Shown here: piece after piece, positions 34,393 through 46,624 of the stretch
Layout: each line of letters begins with the position of its first letter
Numbering within the stretch: the first letter of the stretch is position 1
Notes under the pieces: model-generated
Seen by the model: the letters and a program-made list of their open reading frames with translations, nothing else
What the model was told of the DNA's origin: nothing
Databases searched by the model: none
Program-made: the position numbers and the translations under genes
Assembly (NCBI GenBank): GCA_963682055.1
Contig: OY821745.1
Location: 25,231,342-25,295,341, forward strand
Direction: 5' to 3'
DNA from: Primula veris
Lineage: Eukaryota > Streptophyta > Magnoliopsida > Ericales > Primulaceae
DNA length: 64,000 bases

Positions 34393-35143
34393 GCTTTTTT
34401 CAGTGACAATCGACAACATACATGGAAATCATAACATTAGAGGCGACATCTATGGCACGATCAAATTCAGCGACGGACTGGGCGATGGATACATGTACAA
34501 TCGAGAAACGAGTTGTTCCGAATCTATCCACACGGGGCATACTATTTTGCTAAATGGCCCCCCTCGATGCCTCTCGGCCTACGACAACTTCACCATCGAT
34601 GTGGCTCTCATGAGTAGGGAGGGTTTGTCGGAAGACGATGAAATCAGTAAAGGGCGGATTGTGGGTGAAGTTACCTACCTCGACAACAGTCAGTATGACA
34701 AGCTTTTAACTCAACAAGTAAAAGGCAGATTTGGTTCCGCCACTCTATCCTACGCAATTCTAAGAGATGCAGTGGTGGCCAAGGTAGAGGTTATGCTTAT
34801 TACAAACAATGGAGAACCGACTGATGTTAATGGACTTCTTACATGTCACAACGCCACTCTTGACACTGAAAGTGTTCTTTTCCGTAAGGCTAATAATAAG
34901 TTTGTAAATGTAAGGCCTGGGAAACTTATTCCTCTGTCGAGATCAGTAGTCGCTGTGCCTTTTAGTTCCAGCTTCATAGTTCGGGCTGATCTCAAGGGAT
35001 CCAACATTTTTTCCTACGATGATAAGATTGCCATGGGGATTGCAACATTCACTCCTCAACTCTATGGAACACATGAGGAGACTGTTTATGGTCAAAACAA
35101 CCATCAGATCCGAGTCAAGGTTACTTGGTCATGGTATGTCTGA
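34393..35143 (+). pseudogene. C-terminal half of a RIP gene (DUF6598-like domain), cut by a copia LTR
   Basis: Nearly identical to codons of about 303-552 of the intact gene at 49998-51656; by eye only a few codons differ (for example Cys for Gly and Asp for Asn). The N-glycosidase domain and promoter are absent, so no ribosome-inactivating activity is expected. The frame is open back into the LTR to 34340, but without an ATG there; the first ATG in frame lies within the domain. It could be transcribed from the LTR TATA box at about 33623. The near identity indicates a recent duplication. Confidence 0.85.
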
Positions 35144-36303
35144 TCCAAAAAAGAATACTCTATATCCGCGCACGTGTGTGTTGTGTTTGTAGGTTTTGTC
35201 TGTGTGTGTGTGAGAGAGAGAGAGAGAGTTTGAGTATGTTGTGTTTGTAGGTCTTGTCTGTGTAACTGTGTTATTGGTTGAATAAGAAGAATGAAACCCT
35301 GAAGTAATATTTAAGATCCGAACCCATCCGTTAGGGGGTGCATAAAGGTCAGTGATCCTAAGCATCCCACCCCTATGAGGGCAATTCTCGGTTCATTTCT
35401 TGTCTCTGAAATTTGTGTTTACAAATTTGCTTATTTATTTGGTTAATGTGTTGCTCATTTGTTTGGGCAGTTGTTATTCAAGTGATAAATTGTCCGTCTT
35501 GTAAGATAGTATCGATAAGTTTTTGGTCTTCTTTTTTCAAATGAACTTTAAGCTTAAACACATTTTTTGTCGGCTGAGACAACACAAACTATTACAATAG
35601 CTCTTAAAAGTTCATAACATATTTAATCGGGATCGGAGATTTTCTGACATGGGAAGCTTTATAACCTTGCCCAGCCCTGACAGAGGATTTATCATTCTGA
35701 GGAGACAACAAAAGTGAGTCCCTGCCAAGCAGCTGGGTTCCAGGGATTTCACCATGCATCTTACATGCTTAACAAAAAAACTTGTGCAATTTCAACTACA
35801 AGATTATGGTCTATATGCGCAAGGTCGACTGGTCAAGTAATCCTTACAAGATAGGATCTTGTCTGATATTTTATGAACGTTTTCTCAGGTTCCCTTGAAA
35901 AGATCTAACCAGTTCTTAGTGGATAGAGATTTCAAAATTAGAATGTAAAGAATTAATCTTTCAAATTGCGTTGTTTTTCAGTGCAAGGTAAAGCTTTAAT
36001 TAATATTATGAATCCATATATTAAAACCTTGGCGACAATTTTGCTTTATTTGTAATTAATTAACAAAGGTATTTATTTGATCATGTATCTCAATTATTAA
36101 AGCTATTCGCCCGTATTGAACTTTCTCATGGCATACAATCAAGCATAATTGTACGATCTAACCAACACCAACACAACAGTCAGTTGTGAAACACCGATAA
36201 TTCGAAATTCTCAACATACCCGGTACGGACACCACGTACCTGGTACTTTGGGTACACACATATCTAACAATAATACAAATTAATTAGGGTATATTATTGG
36301 GTA
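35144..36303 (+). repeat. Duplicated 3' flank of the RIP gene
   Basis: Matches 51657-52816 almost base for base, including a (TG)n(AG)n tract at about 35200-35228, up to the shared end ATTATTGGGTA. Past that point the two copies differ: here GAATATATTC follows, at the other locus the Tat element begins. Confidence 0.9.
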
Positions 36304-36554
36304 GAATATATTCAATATGCTCATGCATGCCAATGAGATGTCACGAGTTAGTATAACACATTTTGAGGGAGTTTTGAGTTTCTTTTTTCATGTCATTTCT
36401 TTTCTATTTTATTTTAAGTTGTAGAAAAATAAACTAACTATACAAGAGATTAAGGTACCGTAGGAACCGAATGACTATTTGGTATGTAATCTCTACCTTA
36501 TCTTATATATAAACAAGCATGATGAGACGGTATGGCATGATCTGCATTATGACG

Positions 36555-38130
36555 TATAAGTACCATTGAAAGTAAAGGGCCAAAATCTAATGTCTTCACC
36601 GGATTTTATAAAAATCTGCTTATCTAAAATTTTAACAATGAGGTCATTAGTTTCCATGAGAGCCGGTAGATTAAGGTCCCATCCTTTAGAGGTGCACACT
36701 TGATTAAGCAATATATGTGGAAATATAACAGTAAAAGAATTGCAAAGAGGACCATCCGCTAGCCAATTTTCATAACAGAAATTAATTGACCCTTTATTGG
36801 TGCTCCAATTACTGTTATCAACCAATATTTTAAAGTATAAACTGAAATTCTTCCAAACATAAGAGTGAGATGCATGGATAACAGAGTTACCCCAGTTATC
36901 ATTATTAGAAAAATATTTTTGAAACATAAAAATCGTCCAAGGAGAGTCTATATCTAAAAGTCTCCGGCTCATGTTACTATGCAAAGCAACCATAGTATCA
37001 TGCAAACTTCTAATACCTAATCCACCCTCACATTCAGGAGAAGTGAGTTTAGACCATTTGACCCAGTGATGTTTATTATTACCCTCATATTCCCCCAAGA
37101 AAAATTTAGCAAAATCTTTCTCAATATTATCAAGAACAATACTAGGTGGATGAAGAAAAGAAAGTAGATGCATATGAGTGACAAAAAGGACGTGTCTAAT
37201 AAGAGCGATTCTAGCCCCAACAGTTAAAATTCTACATTTCCAAGTAGCTACCTTTTTGCAAATTTTATTAACTAAAGCTTCATACATAACTGAAGTAAGC
37301 TTAGTATAATGAAGAAGAATTACTAGATATTGAGTGGGTAAAGTGTCTTCAGTGAAATATGTAACTCTAGCTATGATATTTTTCCTACTATGCAACTTGG
37401 TATGAGTGAGAAAGAAACTCTTACTTCTATTTAAAAGTTGACCAGAAGCTTTTTTATAAGAAGATATAAAGTTCATGAGAGTTTCCAAATTATTCCTACT
37501 ACCGTTAGCAAAAAATAAGAACATCATTAGCAAATAAAATGTGGGATATAGGAGTAACAGTATCCACAATATTATAAGAAACAAGAGTGCCATCCCTAAA
37601 CATCATTAGCAAATAAAATATGGGATATAGGAGTAATATTATCCACAATATTATAAGAAACAAAAGTGCCATTATTAGTGAGATTCATCAGCCATATGCT
37701 TAAAACCTCTAGAAAGGTAAAAGAGGGTCTCACTATTTAAGTCCTCTAGAAGAAGAAAATAAACTAGAAGTGGTACCAATAAGACAAATCGAATAATTGG
37801 CATCAGTGAAACAGTTTAGTACAAATTTAATCCAATCAATACTAAATCCAAAAGCCTTTAAAACTTTCTTTAAAAAAGTTCAATTCAATCTGTCAAAAGC
37901 CTTAGCCATATCAAGCTTAAAAACTACTTTGCCCCCTCTCACACTAATATCTCCTATGTGTTTAAAAAGCTCTTGAGCTAACACAACAGAATCAGTGATA
38001 AGTCTACCTTTCACAAACCCGTTTTGTTGCTTAGAAATAATCATAGGGATAATTTTTGCAAGCCTACCAGTGGTAATTTTAGACACTATTTTGTAAATAA
38101 CTTGACATAGACTGATAGGCCTAAATTGAA
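36555..38130 (-). pseudogene. LINE reverse transcriptase remnant (copy A)
   Basis: Plant L1-type RT on the minus strand. The N-terminal part (38130-37880) reads FRPISLC, KQQNGFVKGRLITDSVVLAQE and KLDMAKAFDRLN. The catalytic FADD region is decayed: FLFFANGS appears in place of the aspartates. The following part (37593-36555) holds LNRSKSFF, the SPECEGGLGIRSLHDTM motif and SWTIFMFQKYF-like sequence upstream of a zinc-binding RT tail. A 79-bp tandem duplication at 37521-37599 and 37600-37672 disrupts it. The plus-strand left edge is abrupt at 36555. Confidence 0.82.
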
Positions 38131-38157
38131 GGTACTAGTTATAACAAATAAATACTT

Positions 38158-38330
38158 ATGTTGTCAGTCAATTTTAACATTTTTAATCTTATTAATCAAT
38201 CACAACCCCACCCCCCACCCCCACCCCCCCCCCCCCCCCCCCCCCCCCCCACCCCCACCCCACCCCCTCTAACAAAAAAATTTAAACGAATTAAACTTAA
38301 AACATTGACAGGCACTGACTTAATCTTATC
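38158..38330 (+). promoter_or_regulatory. Left half of a RIP promoter remnant
   Basis: AATTAAACTTAAAACATTGA and GCACTGACTTAATCTTA resemble 49850-49890 just upstream of the intact RIP gene. The match resumes at 39381-39413 after a MITE. It is interrupted by the C-rich tract 38203-38268. No RIP coding sequence follows, so this is an orphan promoter. Confidence 0.5.
38203..38268. repeat. C-rich homopolymer tract
   Basis: About 65 bases, almost all C with isolated A residues, including a run of about 27 C. The opposite strand is G-rich and could form a quadruplex. Confidence 0.9.
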
Positions 38331-38331
38331 C

Positions 38332-39366
38332 AGCACAGCAATCACATCAGTTCCCTTATAACATCAATTTATCTTAAATATGAGAATATTGTTCTAAAAT
38401 TGTATACGTATCAGTTTTCTTATCCATTACCTTAAATATACATGAACTCAAATATCACTCAAATATAAGTGATCAAAATGTTCTCTTATAATTAAAATAA
38501 TAATTTCTCTCTCTTACTTTTCTCTTATTCTCTCTCATTTATTTATACTTTTCACATATAAATTAATAAAATAACAAAAAGATGGGTTGTATAGTTGTGA
38601 TAGAGAAATTGATAAAAAAAAAAAAAAAAAAACTGATAATTTGTATAAACCAAAACGCTTTCTTATAAGTTGTAATAGTGTACTTTTTACTTTAAATATG
38701 AGAAAACGTCTAACTTATTTAATATGGTTGCTCTAATAAATTAATTTGGGTTGAAAAAAATTGATAGAAGTATATTAAAATATAGTAATATTTAGTTATG
38801 ATAAAAAATTTGATATGCAAGCTGAAAAATGTATAAAATTAAACTGTTACCTTAAAAATATAAAAGTGATGTTAATTAACTTAAATATGAGAAAAAATGT
38901 AATGAAACTGGTGCGGTTGCTCTTGTGATCAAGATGTTCATTTATAATTAAAATAATAATTTATGTCTCTTACTTTTCTCTTATTCTCTCTCATTTATTT
39001 ATAATTTTCACATATAAATTAATAAAATAATAAAAAGATGAGATGTATAGTTGTGATAGAGAAATTGATAAAAAAAACTGATAATTTGTATAAATCAAAA
39101 TGTTTCCTTATAAGTTGTAAAAATGTATTTTTTACTTTAAATATGAGGAAACGTCTAAATTATTTAATATGGTTGCTCTACTAAATTAATTTGGGTTGAA
39201 AAAAATTGATAGAAGTATATTAAAATATACTAATATTTAGTCATGATAAGAAATTTGATAGGAAAGCTGAAAATTGTATAAAGTTAAACTGTTAACCTAA
39301 AAATATAAAAGTGATGCTAATTATCTTAAATATGAGAAAAACTGTAAGGAACTGATGTGATTGCTC
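38332..39366. mobile_element. MITE with internal tandem duplication
   Basis: The left end (38332-38360, GCAATCACATCAGTTCCCTT) and right end (39343-39366, AAGGAACTGATGTGATTGC) are inverted repeats. Inside, a segment of about 455 bp occurs twice in tandem (from about 38487 and about 38942). A copy of the terminal motif, CTGGTGCGGTTGCTC, lies at the junction near 38912, so this looks like a head-to-tail dimer of a smaller MITE. The family is not recognised. Confidence 0.65.
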
Positions 39367-39380
39367 TAAGCGTAGATGGG

Positions 39381-39413
39381 GTTTGTTGTATTGTATTGAT
39401 CTCAAACAAACAT
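39381..39413 (+). promoter_or_regulatory. Right half of the RIP promoter remnant
   Basis: GTTTGTTGTATTGTATT then CTCAAACAAA match 49934-49960 in the 5' UTR of the intact gene, with a 3-bp insertion. Similarity ends before the initiator ATG. Confidence 0.55.
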
Positions 39414-39738
39414 GGGTTTTCATAATGTTACCTTCTTCGATTGGATTCCTATTTTTATGAATTTTTTTGACAGAATTGAAAATGTTAATTACCTAATTTA
39501 GTTTAATCAAATAAATATTAGAGCCAATACTTTTTGTCAAATAATTGAGCATAATATTTAACCGCGACACAATAATGACCAAAATCTCAAAATCGAGTGG
39601 GGAAGCTAAGTAGACATTATCGGGACCACGACCCCCTATCGGTCTGAAAAAATAAATTATTTTTAGTTTTATTTTTACTATATTTTGTTAAAATTAATCA
39701 TTTGATACACCATATTTTTTTTTATCCGTACTCCCTGA
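39414..39738. other. Intergenic, nothing recognised
   Basis: AT-rich sequence without coding or repeat signal up to the second hAT-like MITE. Confidence 0.5.
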
Positions 39739-40034
39739 TAGGGCTGGGTACGGTCTGGTTCGGTTCGGTTTTTAGCAAAACCGAAAGCGAACATATTTTT
39801 CGGTTCGCTTTTTTCGGTTTCGGTCTTTTTATTTTTTGGACCGAACCGGACCGGTTTTTTTGGGTCCAGTTTCTGTTTTTTTTTGGTTTTTCGGTTATTT
39901 TCGGTCTTTTTCGGGTTTTTTCGGTTATTTTCGATTTTTTTCGGTTCGGTTTTATTGAAAACCGAAACCGACCCGAAATTATTTCGGTTTCCGTCTTTTT
40001 CGGTTCGGTTCGGTTTTTCCGGTTTTGTGGCTGA
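39739..40034. mobile_element. Second hAT-like CGGTTT-rich MITE
   Basis: Starts TAGGGCTGGG as in the 10536 copy and has the same CGGTTT/TTTTCGG interior. The right end is worn (GGCTGA). The flanking CTCCCTGA (39731-39738) and CCCTGA (40035-40040) look like a partly deleted 8-bp target duplication. ORFs across it are low complexity and not genes. Confidence 0.75.
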
Positions 40035-40040
40035 CCCTGA

Positions 40041-40668
40041 CTTCGCCCTGTCAAAATCAACTTCATAAAAAAATTAGTTAATTTTTTTTTTTTAGGTATC
40101 CACTAGTTACGTAGTCAGGTTTGACGGCTTTGATAGTTTTGTTTACCATGTACTCCCCAAATTATATAATAATAGGTTGATAATTGCTTAATACTTCAGG
40201 GTTAATTGTTTAGCTTGACTGCTGTACTCATGAGTACTGCATGTCTGCATCCATTTCAAAGTCTTGTTGAAATAATTGTTACTATAAAATTTGGATATAG
40301 AATCTGACATCAGCAGACTTAAAAAATTCAAGTTAACGTACCTAATACCTAACCACTTCGATTAACTACAATTATATCTATCAAAACAACGACGAAGCAT
40401 CTTTTCACATTGCAAAAAACAAATTGAAGTGTGTAGGTAAAATACAAAATGATGGAAAGGCATATTTTTGCTGGTGCTTACCAAATAGTACTACCCAAAT
40501 GGTCGAGACGAAAAAGTACTCGAAATGACGTATCCGGTTCTCAAAATGGCGCACCTTTTCCGAATTTGTACCGGAGACTGTGGAGAAAAAAGAATCCGGA
40601 ATAAATTAGTAATCGTGCTAACTTAAAGCTAAGTACTGCAGTTAGCTAGTCAACATTTAATAACATTC
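40041..40668. repeat. Duplicated flank, copy A
   Basis: Matches 47539-48145 with few differences, chiefly a 20-bp indel near 40470. It is interrupted at 40668 by insertion of a family-B LTR, while the other copy continues into AATTAATTAATAC. Confidence 0.85.
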
Positions 40669-40893
40669 TGTTGTGTGACATATTAGCTCGTTATAGATAT
40701 ATATAGAGATATGTATAGATATAGAGAGATGTATGAGAGACAACAATAAGGGAGACTTTATTAAGCAATGAATGTATGAATGAATGTGAAATACAAGACC
40801 CCTAACCCTCTTTATATAGATAGAGGGGTAGGGTTACAAGCCCACTTGGACCCATAAAGTACAAGTCCAATAGTCCAATAATATCCTACAACA
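40669..40893 (-). repeat. 3' LTR of family-B retroelement (225 bp)
   Basis: In plus orientation it begins TGTTGTGTGACA and ends TCCTACAACA, followed by CTCCCCCTTTGG, the complement of the polypurine tract. The minus strand carries a TATATAAAGAGGG promoter box. Confidence 0.85.
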
Positions 40894-43800
40894 CTCCCCC
40901 TTTGGACGTCTTCAATTCTTCGTCTTCATGCAGTCGATCTGAGTCGAGTTCATTCGCAGTGCTAAACACATAAAAACCTTAGGGACGGAAAACCCAGTGC
41001 GGGACAAAACCGGTACCTAGGAGAAACTGTATAGCCGAATGATATAGGCCGAAATTCTACGTAATTAACAAACCACAAAACAGTGTGCCTCATCAAAACC
41101 TTGGCAGAGCAAACCCAATGGAAAAATCTCTGATCGAAGGAAAAAGAATGCAACAGTGGTAGTAGTAGGGGATCAACCACAAAACAGGTGCCTCATCAAA
41201 ACCTTGCTAGAGTAAACCCAGTTGGAAAAACCTCTAGTCGAAGGACAAAAAAGTACACAATGGTAAGAAGTATAAAACAGGATACTCCCCCTAATTTCGG
41301 CAATCTTAAGTGAGATATAATGGGAACGTGTCTCCCTAAAAACCTTGCCAAGAAAAACCCAGTGGAAAAAAACCTTGGTCTAAGGACAAAAAGAGTACAC
41401 GAGCATGCGACTGGATGCTCCCCCTCACTTGCACACGACAGGGTGCGAGGATTTCGACTAAGTAATAATTAGTGTAATAAGCATTCACATGGATGTTCCC
41501 CCTCACTTGCACACGACTGGGTGCAAAGATTTCATATTCCAAGAAAGAGTACGAGCATTCGACTGGATGCCTCATTTACTTGCACACGACTGTATGCAAG
41601 AAAATATAACGTGGAATAAAACGAGCATTCGACAGGATGCTCTTAAACTTCATATGTGAAGATTTATTTCGGCAAGAAATGCTAAATAGCATAATCTAGT
41701 CATGTCTCTCTTGATCGATAACAACAAGTTGTCCTCAAATAAGACAAGTGTTTTATCTGGATCGTGAGACAGAGCATACGTAATTCAAATATGGCTAATA
41801 CGAGCTCGAAGCCATATACACTCTCTAGTCGTCTCATAGAGCACAGGTAGATCGGAGTGATTCGTTTGGAGTCATTCCAAGACCTCCAAGGTATTTCCTT
41901 ATTCCTAATGGTAAAGACAGACCATGTTAGGAATATCCCTTATGCGGGTATGATAAGTAACCGGCATCGGTATAACCGAAAAAGGGTTGTGTTAATTCGA
42001 GTACCGAAGGGGGTAGGTACACTCGATGACGCAAAATGGGATAAGACAAGCCCTCATCCACAGTTACCTTAAGGTAATGGGAAAATGTCTTTTATGTCAT
42101 TTCGTTGGCAGCGTGTTAGCGCGATGCTGTGTCGAGCTATACCATTCACAGCATACGAGATGATCGTCCTAGCACATTAGACCAAGTACAATGATGCGCT
42201 TATTGTACTTAGATATGAACATCATGGTTCAATACTCTTCATCATCTCATCAGGGACAGACTGGGTCTATATAAATGTCTAGTGATCGAACGATCATGGG
42301 AGAATCTGACGACTTAACGTCATGATGACTAAAACGTCATAACACCTTCTAGGTGTAGTCTGAATCATGGACTTAGATTCAATCTTTACGAGACTCGATC
42401 ATCAGGCCGAGTCACTACCGTGTCTTCCCAAGATCTTTCATCTCGAAGGCAAATCCAAAAATGGATCGCGTAATAAAACACGCAAGGGCATAATACTTGT
42501 TCAAGCATCCCAAGCTAATCAAGTACTAACTTAGGCGGGTATACCACATCCGCTCGGATTATATTAATCCATATAGTGAACGTCTCATTTAATTGAGATC
42601 GTGTTCCGTGATAAGCAACTACTTGATTCAAGCATTATGAAGTCACACAGGGACCTTCATCTACATCTCTTTGTCTAAATCGCCATAGAGATAAAACAGT
42701 GACCAGAATCACATGCTTCATAATCAGTTTTTCGGAAACTACTAAACTGATAAAGTAGGGGACCGTTATAACGTCCATTACGAGGAAATCAACCATCTCG
42801 TAATCAATTACAAGGTGTGAGAGAAGCCTTGCGCTACTAGGCGAGCATTCTACAATCTCATTATTCTCATCACTTTTCCTTACGAATAACCAAATAAACG
42901 AACTCGTTTAACATTGGTGGTGTTGGAACTACAGGTCCGAACACACTTTCGCTAAGGAGTCTACTTGGATTTCCATTAGTTCAGTCTATTCTATGTTGAC
43001 TTCAGGCAACAGTACATGGTTCCCTATCATAATTTGCTCATATTATCAGTCGTCACCGAATATATGAACAAGTAATCAATGACAGTCTCGTTTTGCTTCA
43101 ATATCGTCTAAGATATCATGATTGACAGATATTTCGAGATTTTTAGGATGAGAAGGAAATCACACATCTCATTTATCCTTTATAATCTCGTATGATAAAC
43201 GAGTTTCAGTTCACCACCTCTGGGGCTGAACGAATTAAGAACCGGTCAACTTCCTCATATCTTGGGAAGGACGACAGACTGACGGCCGACGGCAGCGTCC
43301 TTTGCTTGGCGGGTTCGGCCAAAGCAACGTGTTACGACAGGAACACGGCGTCCGACAGGGACGTCTATCATTGCAAGCATTTTGCAGCAAGTATAAATGA
43401 TCTCGTGACATCTCATAAAGTCATTAAATGCGTTTGGCATTTAGTTAGACTTGAGGGAGTCTATGCACTTACTTATCACTAAGTGCAGTTTTGGAGATCA
43501 AGTTAAGACTGAGTGGGTTATGTCACGTTACTTCACATCATTTCTTATTAACGGTAACGTGCAAATCTCCCCCTAACGACGGGGAAAACAGTCTTAGCGA
43601 TGTCACTTTCGCATATCATGCGGTAAAGAGATCGCTTGCCAAGGTTACTCTATCAAATGATAGGCATGGGATTCATAATCGACTTATGTCCCCTTCAGAG
43701 GTCCATATTTTGAACGCTATAGCGGCTCAATCAAAATATTAAGCACTCAAACACGCGTTCATATGAGGCGTCTGGCTCATAACCAGTAACCAACTGGTAC

Positions 43801-46300
43801 GCATTTAGTGTTTTGAGTGACTATGGGCCTCAGACGGACCAATGCAGCAAAATAGCATGACCCCACACGTAAATATAAATCTTGGTGCGCAAGACGAAGA
43901 AGTGCGTGCAACCATTTTTAGTCGCATCATCAAACTTTCCATGAGTCCATTTGGGTCTGAACATAATCGACAGGATGTTCAATTTCAATTTCCAAACTCA
44001 AGTAATTCAAATCGAAATTTCGATTCTTACTCTTCGGAATTATCAAGTCGACTAGACTTTTCAGGATAATCCGGATCATGAGCCATCAACTTAATGATAG
44101 GGCTAAAAGTTTGGAAAATGCTGCATTTCTGTGGACAACAATAATCATATGACCTTATTGTCGATGCATCAACCATAACCATTTATATTTATGGTCCGTC
44201 TTATGGTTGGATAAGTCCACAATAACTCCTTCAATTCTTTACAAGAATTCTACGAGTTCATTTCGTGATCTTTACACATACTAGTCTTTCAAAGTGAGCA
44301 TTAATGGCATGAATTTTGGATTAATCAAGAAATATATTCTCAGAGAGAATTCAAATGCGATGCGATTATAAATCAAGCATCGTCTTTTGACCCGGGAATA
44401 TCTCATCCGGTCAATGCCACAATATCAAAATGCTCTAATCAATCGACGACAGGCGAATGATAGTATAGACAATCATGTCTTAGCATCTAAATCATTTATC
44501 ATTTCGACGACAGGCGAAATGAAAAAGTAACTTTAAATGCTTTTAAAAATTGTGGTAGAAACCACTTGAAAGACATTTCAACTCCTCTAAAATACACTTT
44601 TGGTCGTATTGAATGGAGGCTATGTAAAGAAATTTTAATTCTTTCATGAGCTATTACCAGATAACACTGGCTTTCTCGAATATTTTATAACCCAACAAGG
44701 TACGGCAGGACCTACATGAGTATAAGACCTCATATTTGACAAATCAATTTGGTTTTACCAAAGATTTAGATTTTGGAACGACATGTCCAGAATCATTGTC
44801 ACTGAGTTCTCTTTTAGGCAAGTAGTTGGTGAAAATTATGTGGTACACTGTTACCCACTATTTCCAGAAAACCAACTACACCACAAGTATTGCCTAAATT
44901 TTCATAATTTAAAGTTTGGTCACATTTGTCAAAGGAATTTGCTCAAAACACTTTAAATTATTTCGAGAAATTTCGTAAGCAGGCAAACCACAATCCAAAA
45001 GTATGGTCCAAATGGAAAATAATAATCCAAATGGACAACATAATCCAGATGAGCGAAAATATGGCTCAATGATTTATCAAAATCAATAAAGAAAGTTCCC
45101 AAACTCATTTGAGCCACAAAATCGGGGGTCTCAAGAGTTTCATTTCAGTTAGCTTTAACCACATTAGCATCGATTTTTTCACCTTTGTAATAGTTTTGAA
45201 CTATTTAAGGAGTAACCGTGCATGACCTTTGTATTTATAGCATAGAGTTGCCTCATTGAGCATTATCTCTTGCTTTATGACAACGGGCCATATTGTTCCT
45301 TTCAATTACTGTCTTGGAGCCACAGGTTTTCGATTTTGACGGTTGTCTAAAATCTCGCTTGGCTAGGCGATTCATCGGGATCGTGACAGTTCGAGACAAA
45401 TAACACTTGTCTCGGTTCTCGATTCGTGGAAAAAAAATATACACGAAGAGCATTAATATCAGGCAAACAATTCGCCATTGACCCAATAGAATTAAAACTA
45501 CTCACCGGGGTAATTTTCTTATCCAATAACAGATGGGCGATAAAGGAACATGGTGAATATAAATTCACGATACTGTTTATGCAATACAATTTCCAAGCTA
45601 GTATTTTGGTGAAGGATAGCTTCAATATGTCAATTTCAGACATTTGTTCACCATAGACATCATCACGTCTCAAATGTGGCGACGGAATAAAATCAACGCC
45701 TTAACATTCATCTCGAGGGTAACAACAAACTCGTGTTTTACTCATCAAAGATGGCATCCAAAAAAAATTTGGGCATCACATTTTCACACATCAGGTTGAG
45801 TAACATGTGGTGACGGATTAAAATCAACGTTTAAATAGTCATTTCGCAAGTATGTTTTTACGATTTTTCTCATCATAGATGACATCCAACATGTGTTGGG
45901 AGTTCTGAATTATTTATCATATAAAACGACTGGTTTATATGTTTATGGTTTGCACAAGCATAAACTTTATTTCGAAACGACAGGTTCGAAAAATAGTTTT
46001 GCTTTTAATGTGAATAGGTTCTCATTGATCGAACGACATGTCGATACAGAGACACCAATTCGGCGAAACATACATCACTATATAAACACACTCGGGGAAA
46101 TTATTATTTAGTCAACCCCTTTCGGTATCTCTACTTGAAAAACGACCAGGAAAGACGGTGAGGGTGGAGGGCACGAATGCCACTTAAAACCTGACCTCAT
46201 TAGGATATCGACTTCCGCCTATATCTTTCCTAGACATCGTATCCAAATAGGTGAGCCTATTTGGGGAAGGTTCATAATTTTTCCAACTTAAATGTGAAAA
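40894..46300 (-). mobile_element. Internal region of family-B retroelement, no coding domains
   Basis: The first 2 kb are the inverted homologue of 1-1999. The rest (42894 to about 46300) has only short ORFs, none with a gag or pol motif, and carries repeated CGACGACAGGCGAA-like strings at about 44450 and 44510. I could not find the other LTR, so the right boundary is a guess. A 9-bp-arm hairpin (CCAAATAGG-TGAG-CCTATTTGG) lies at 46243-46264. It fits a large non-autonomous LTR element, or a long 3' region of a broken copia element. Confidence 0.5.
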
Positions 46301-46624
46301 TATATGATTTCGCAAATTACCATATTATACATATGTGTACATGGCATTAAATAAATTAGTACATGATTAACTAATATTTTAGATTGTACCTGTTTGCATG
46401 ATTAGCATATATATTGCAATATATATTTCCTAATAAGTAAATCAAATTAATCAAGATTATCATCAATCTAGAATTTATTAGTAATTACCAATTTACACTA
46501 GCAAGATTTAGTCAATATTTTATTATTATATTGTTATATGTGTAAGTTCTATACATGGTAACTAAATCATTCATGTACGTAATATATTTTATTTACCAAT
46601 TTACAATATAAATGGAATTTCCAT
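46301..46624. other. AT-rich spacer
   Basis: No gene seen between the presumed end of the family-B element and the LINE fragment. Confidence 0.4.

Noticed and set aside
43192..44069. ORFs within the family-B interior as gag or env genes
   Set aside because: No retroelement domain motif could be recognised; the lengths are those expected by chance.
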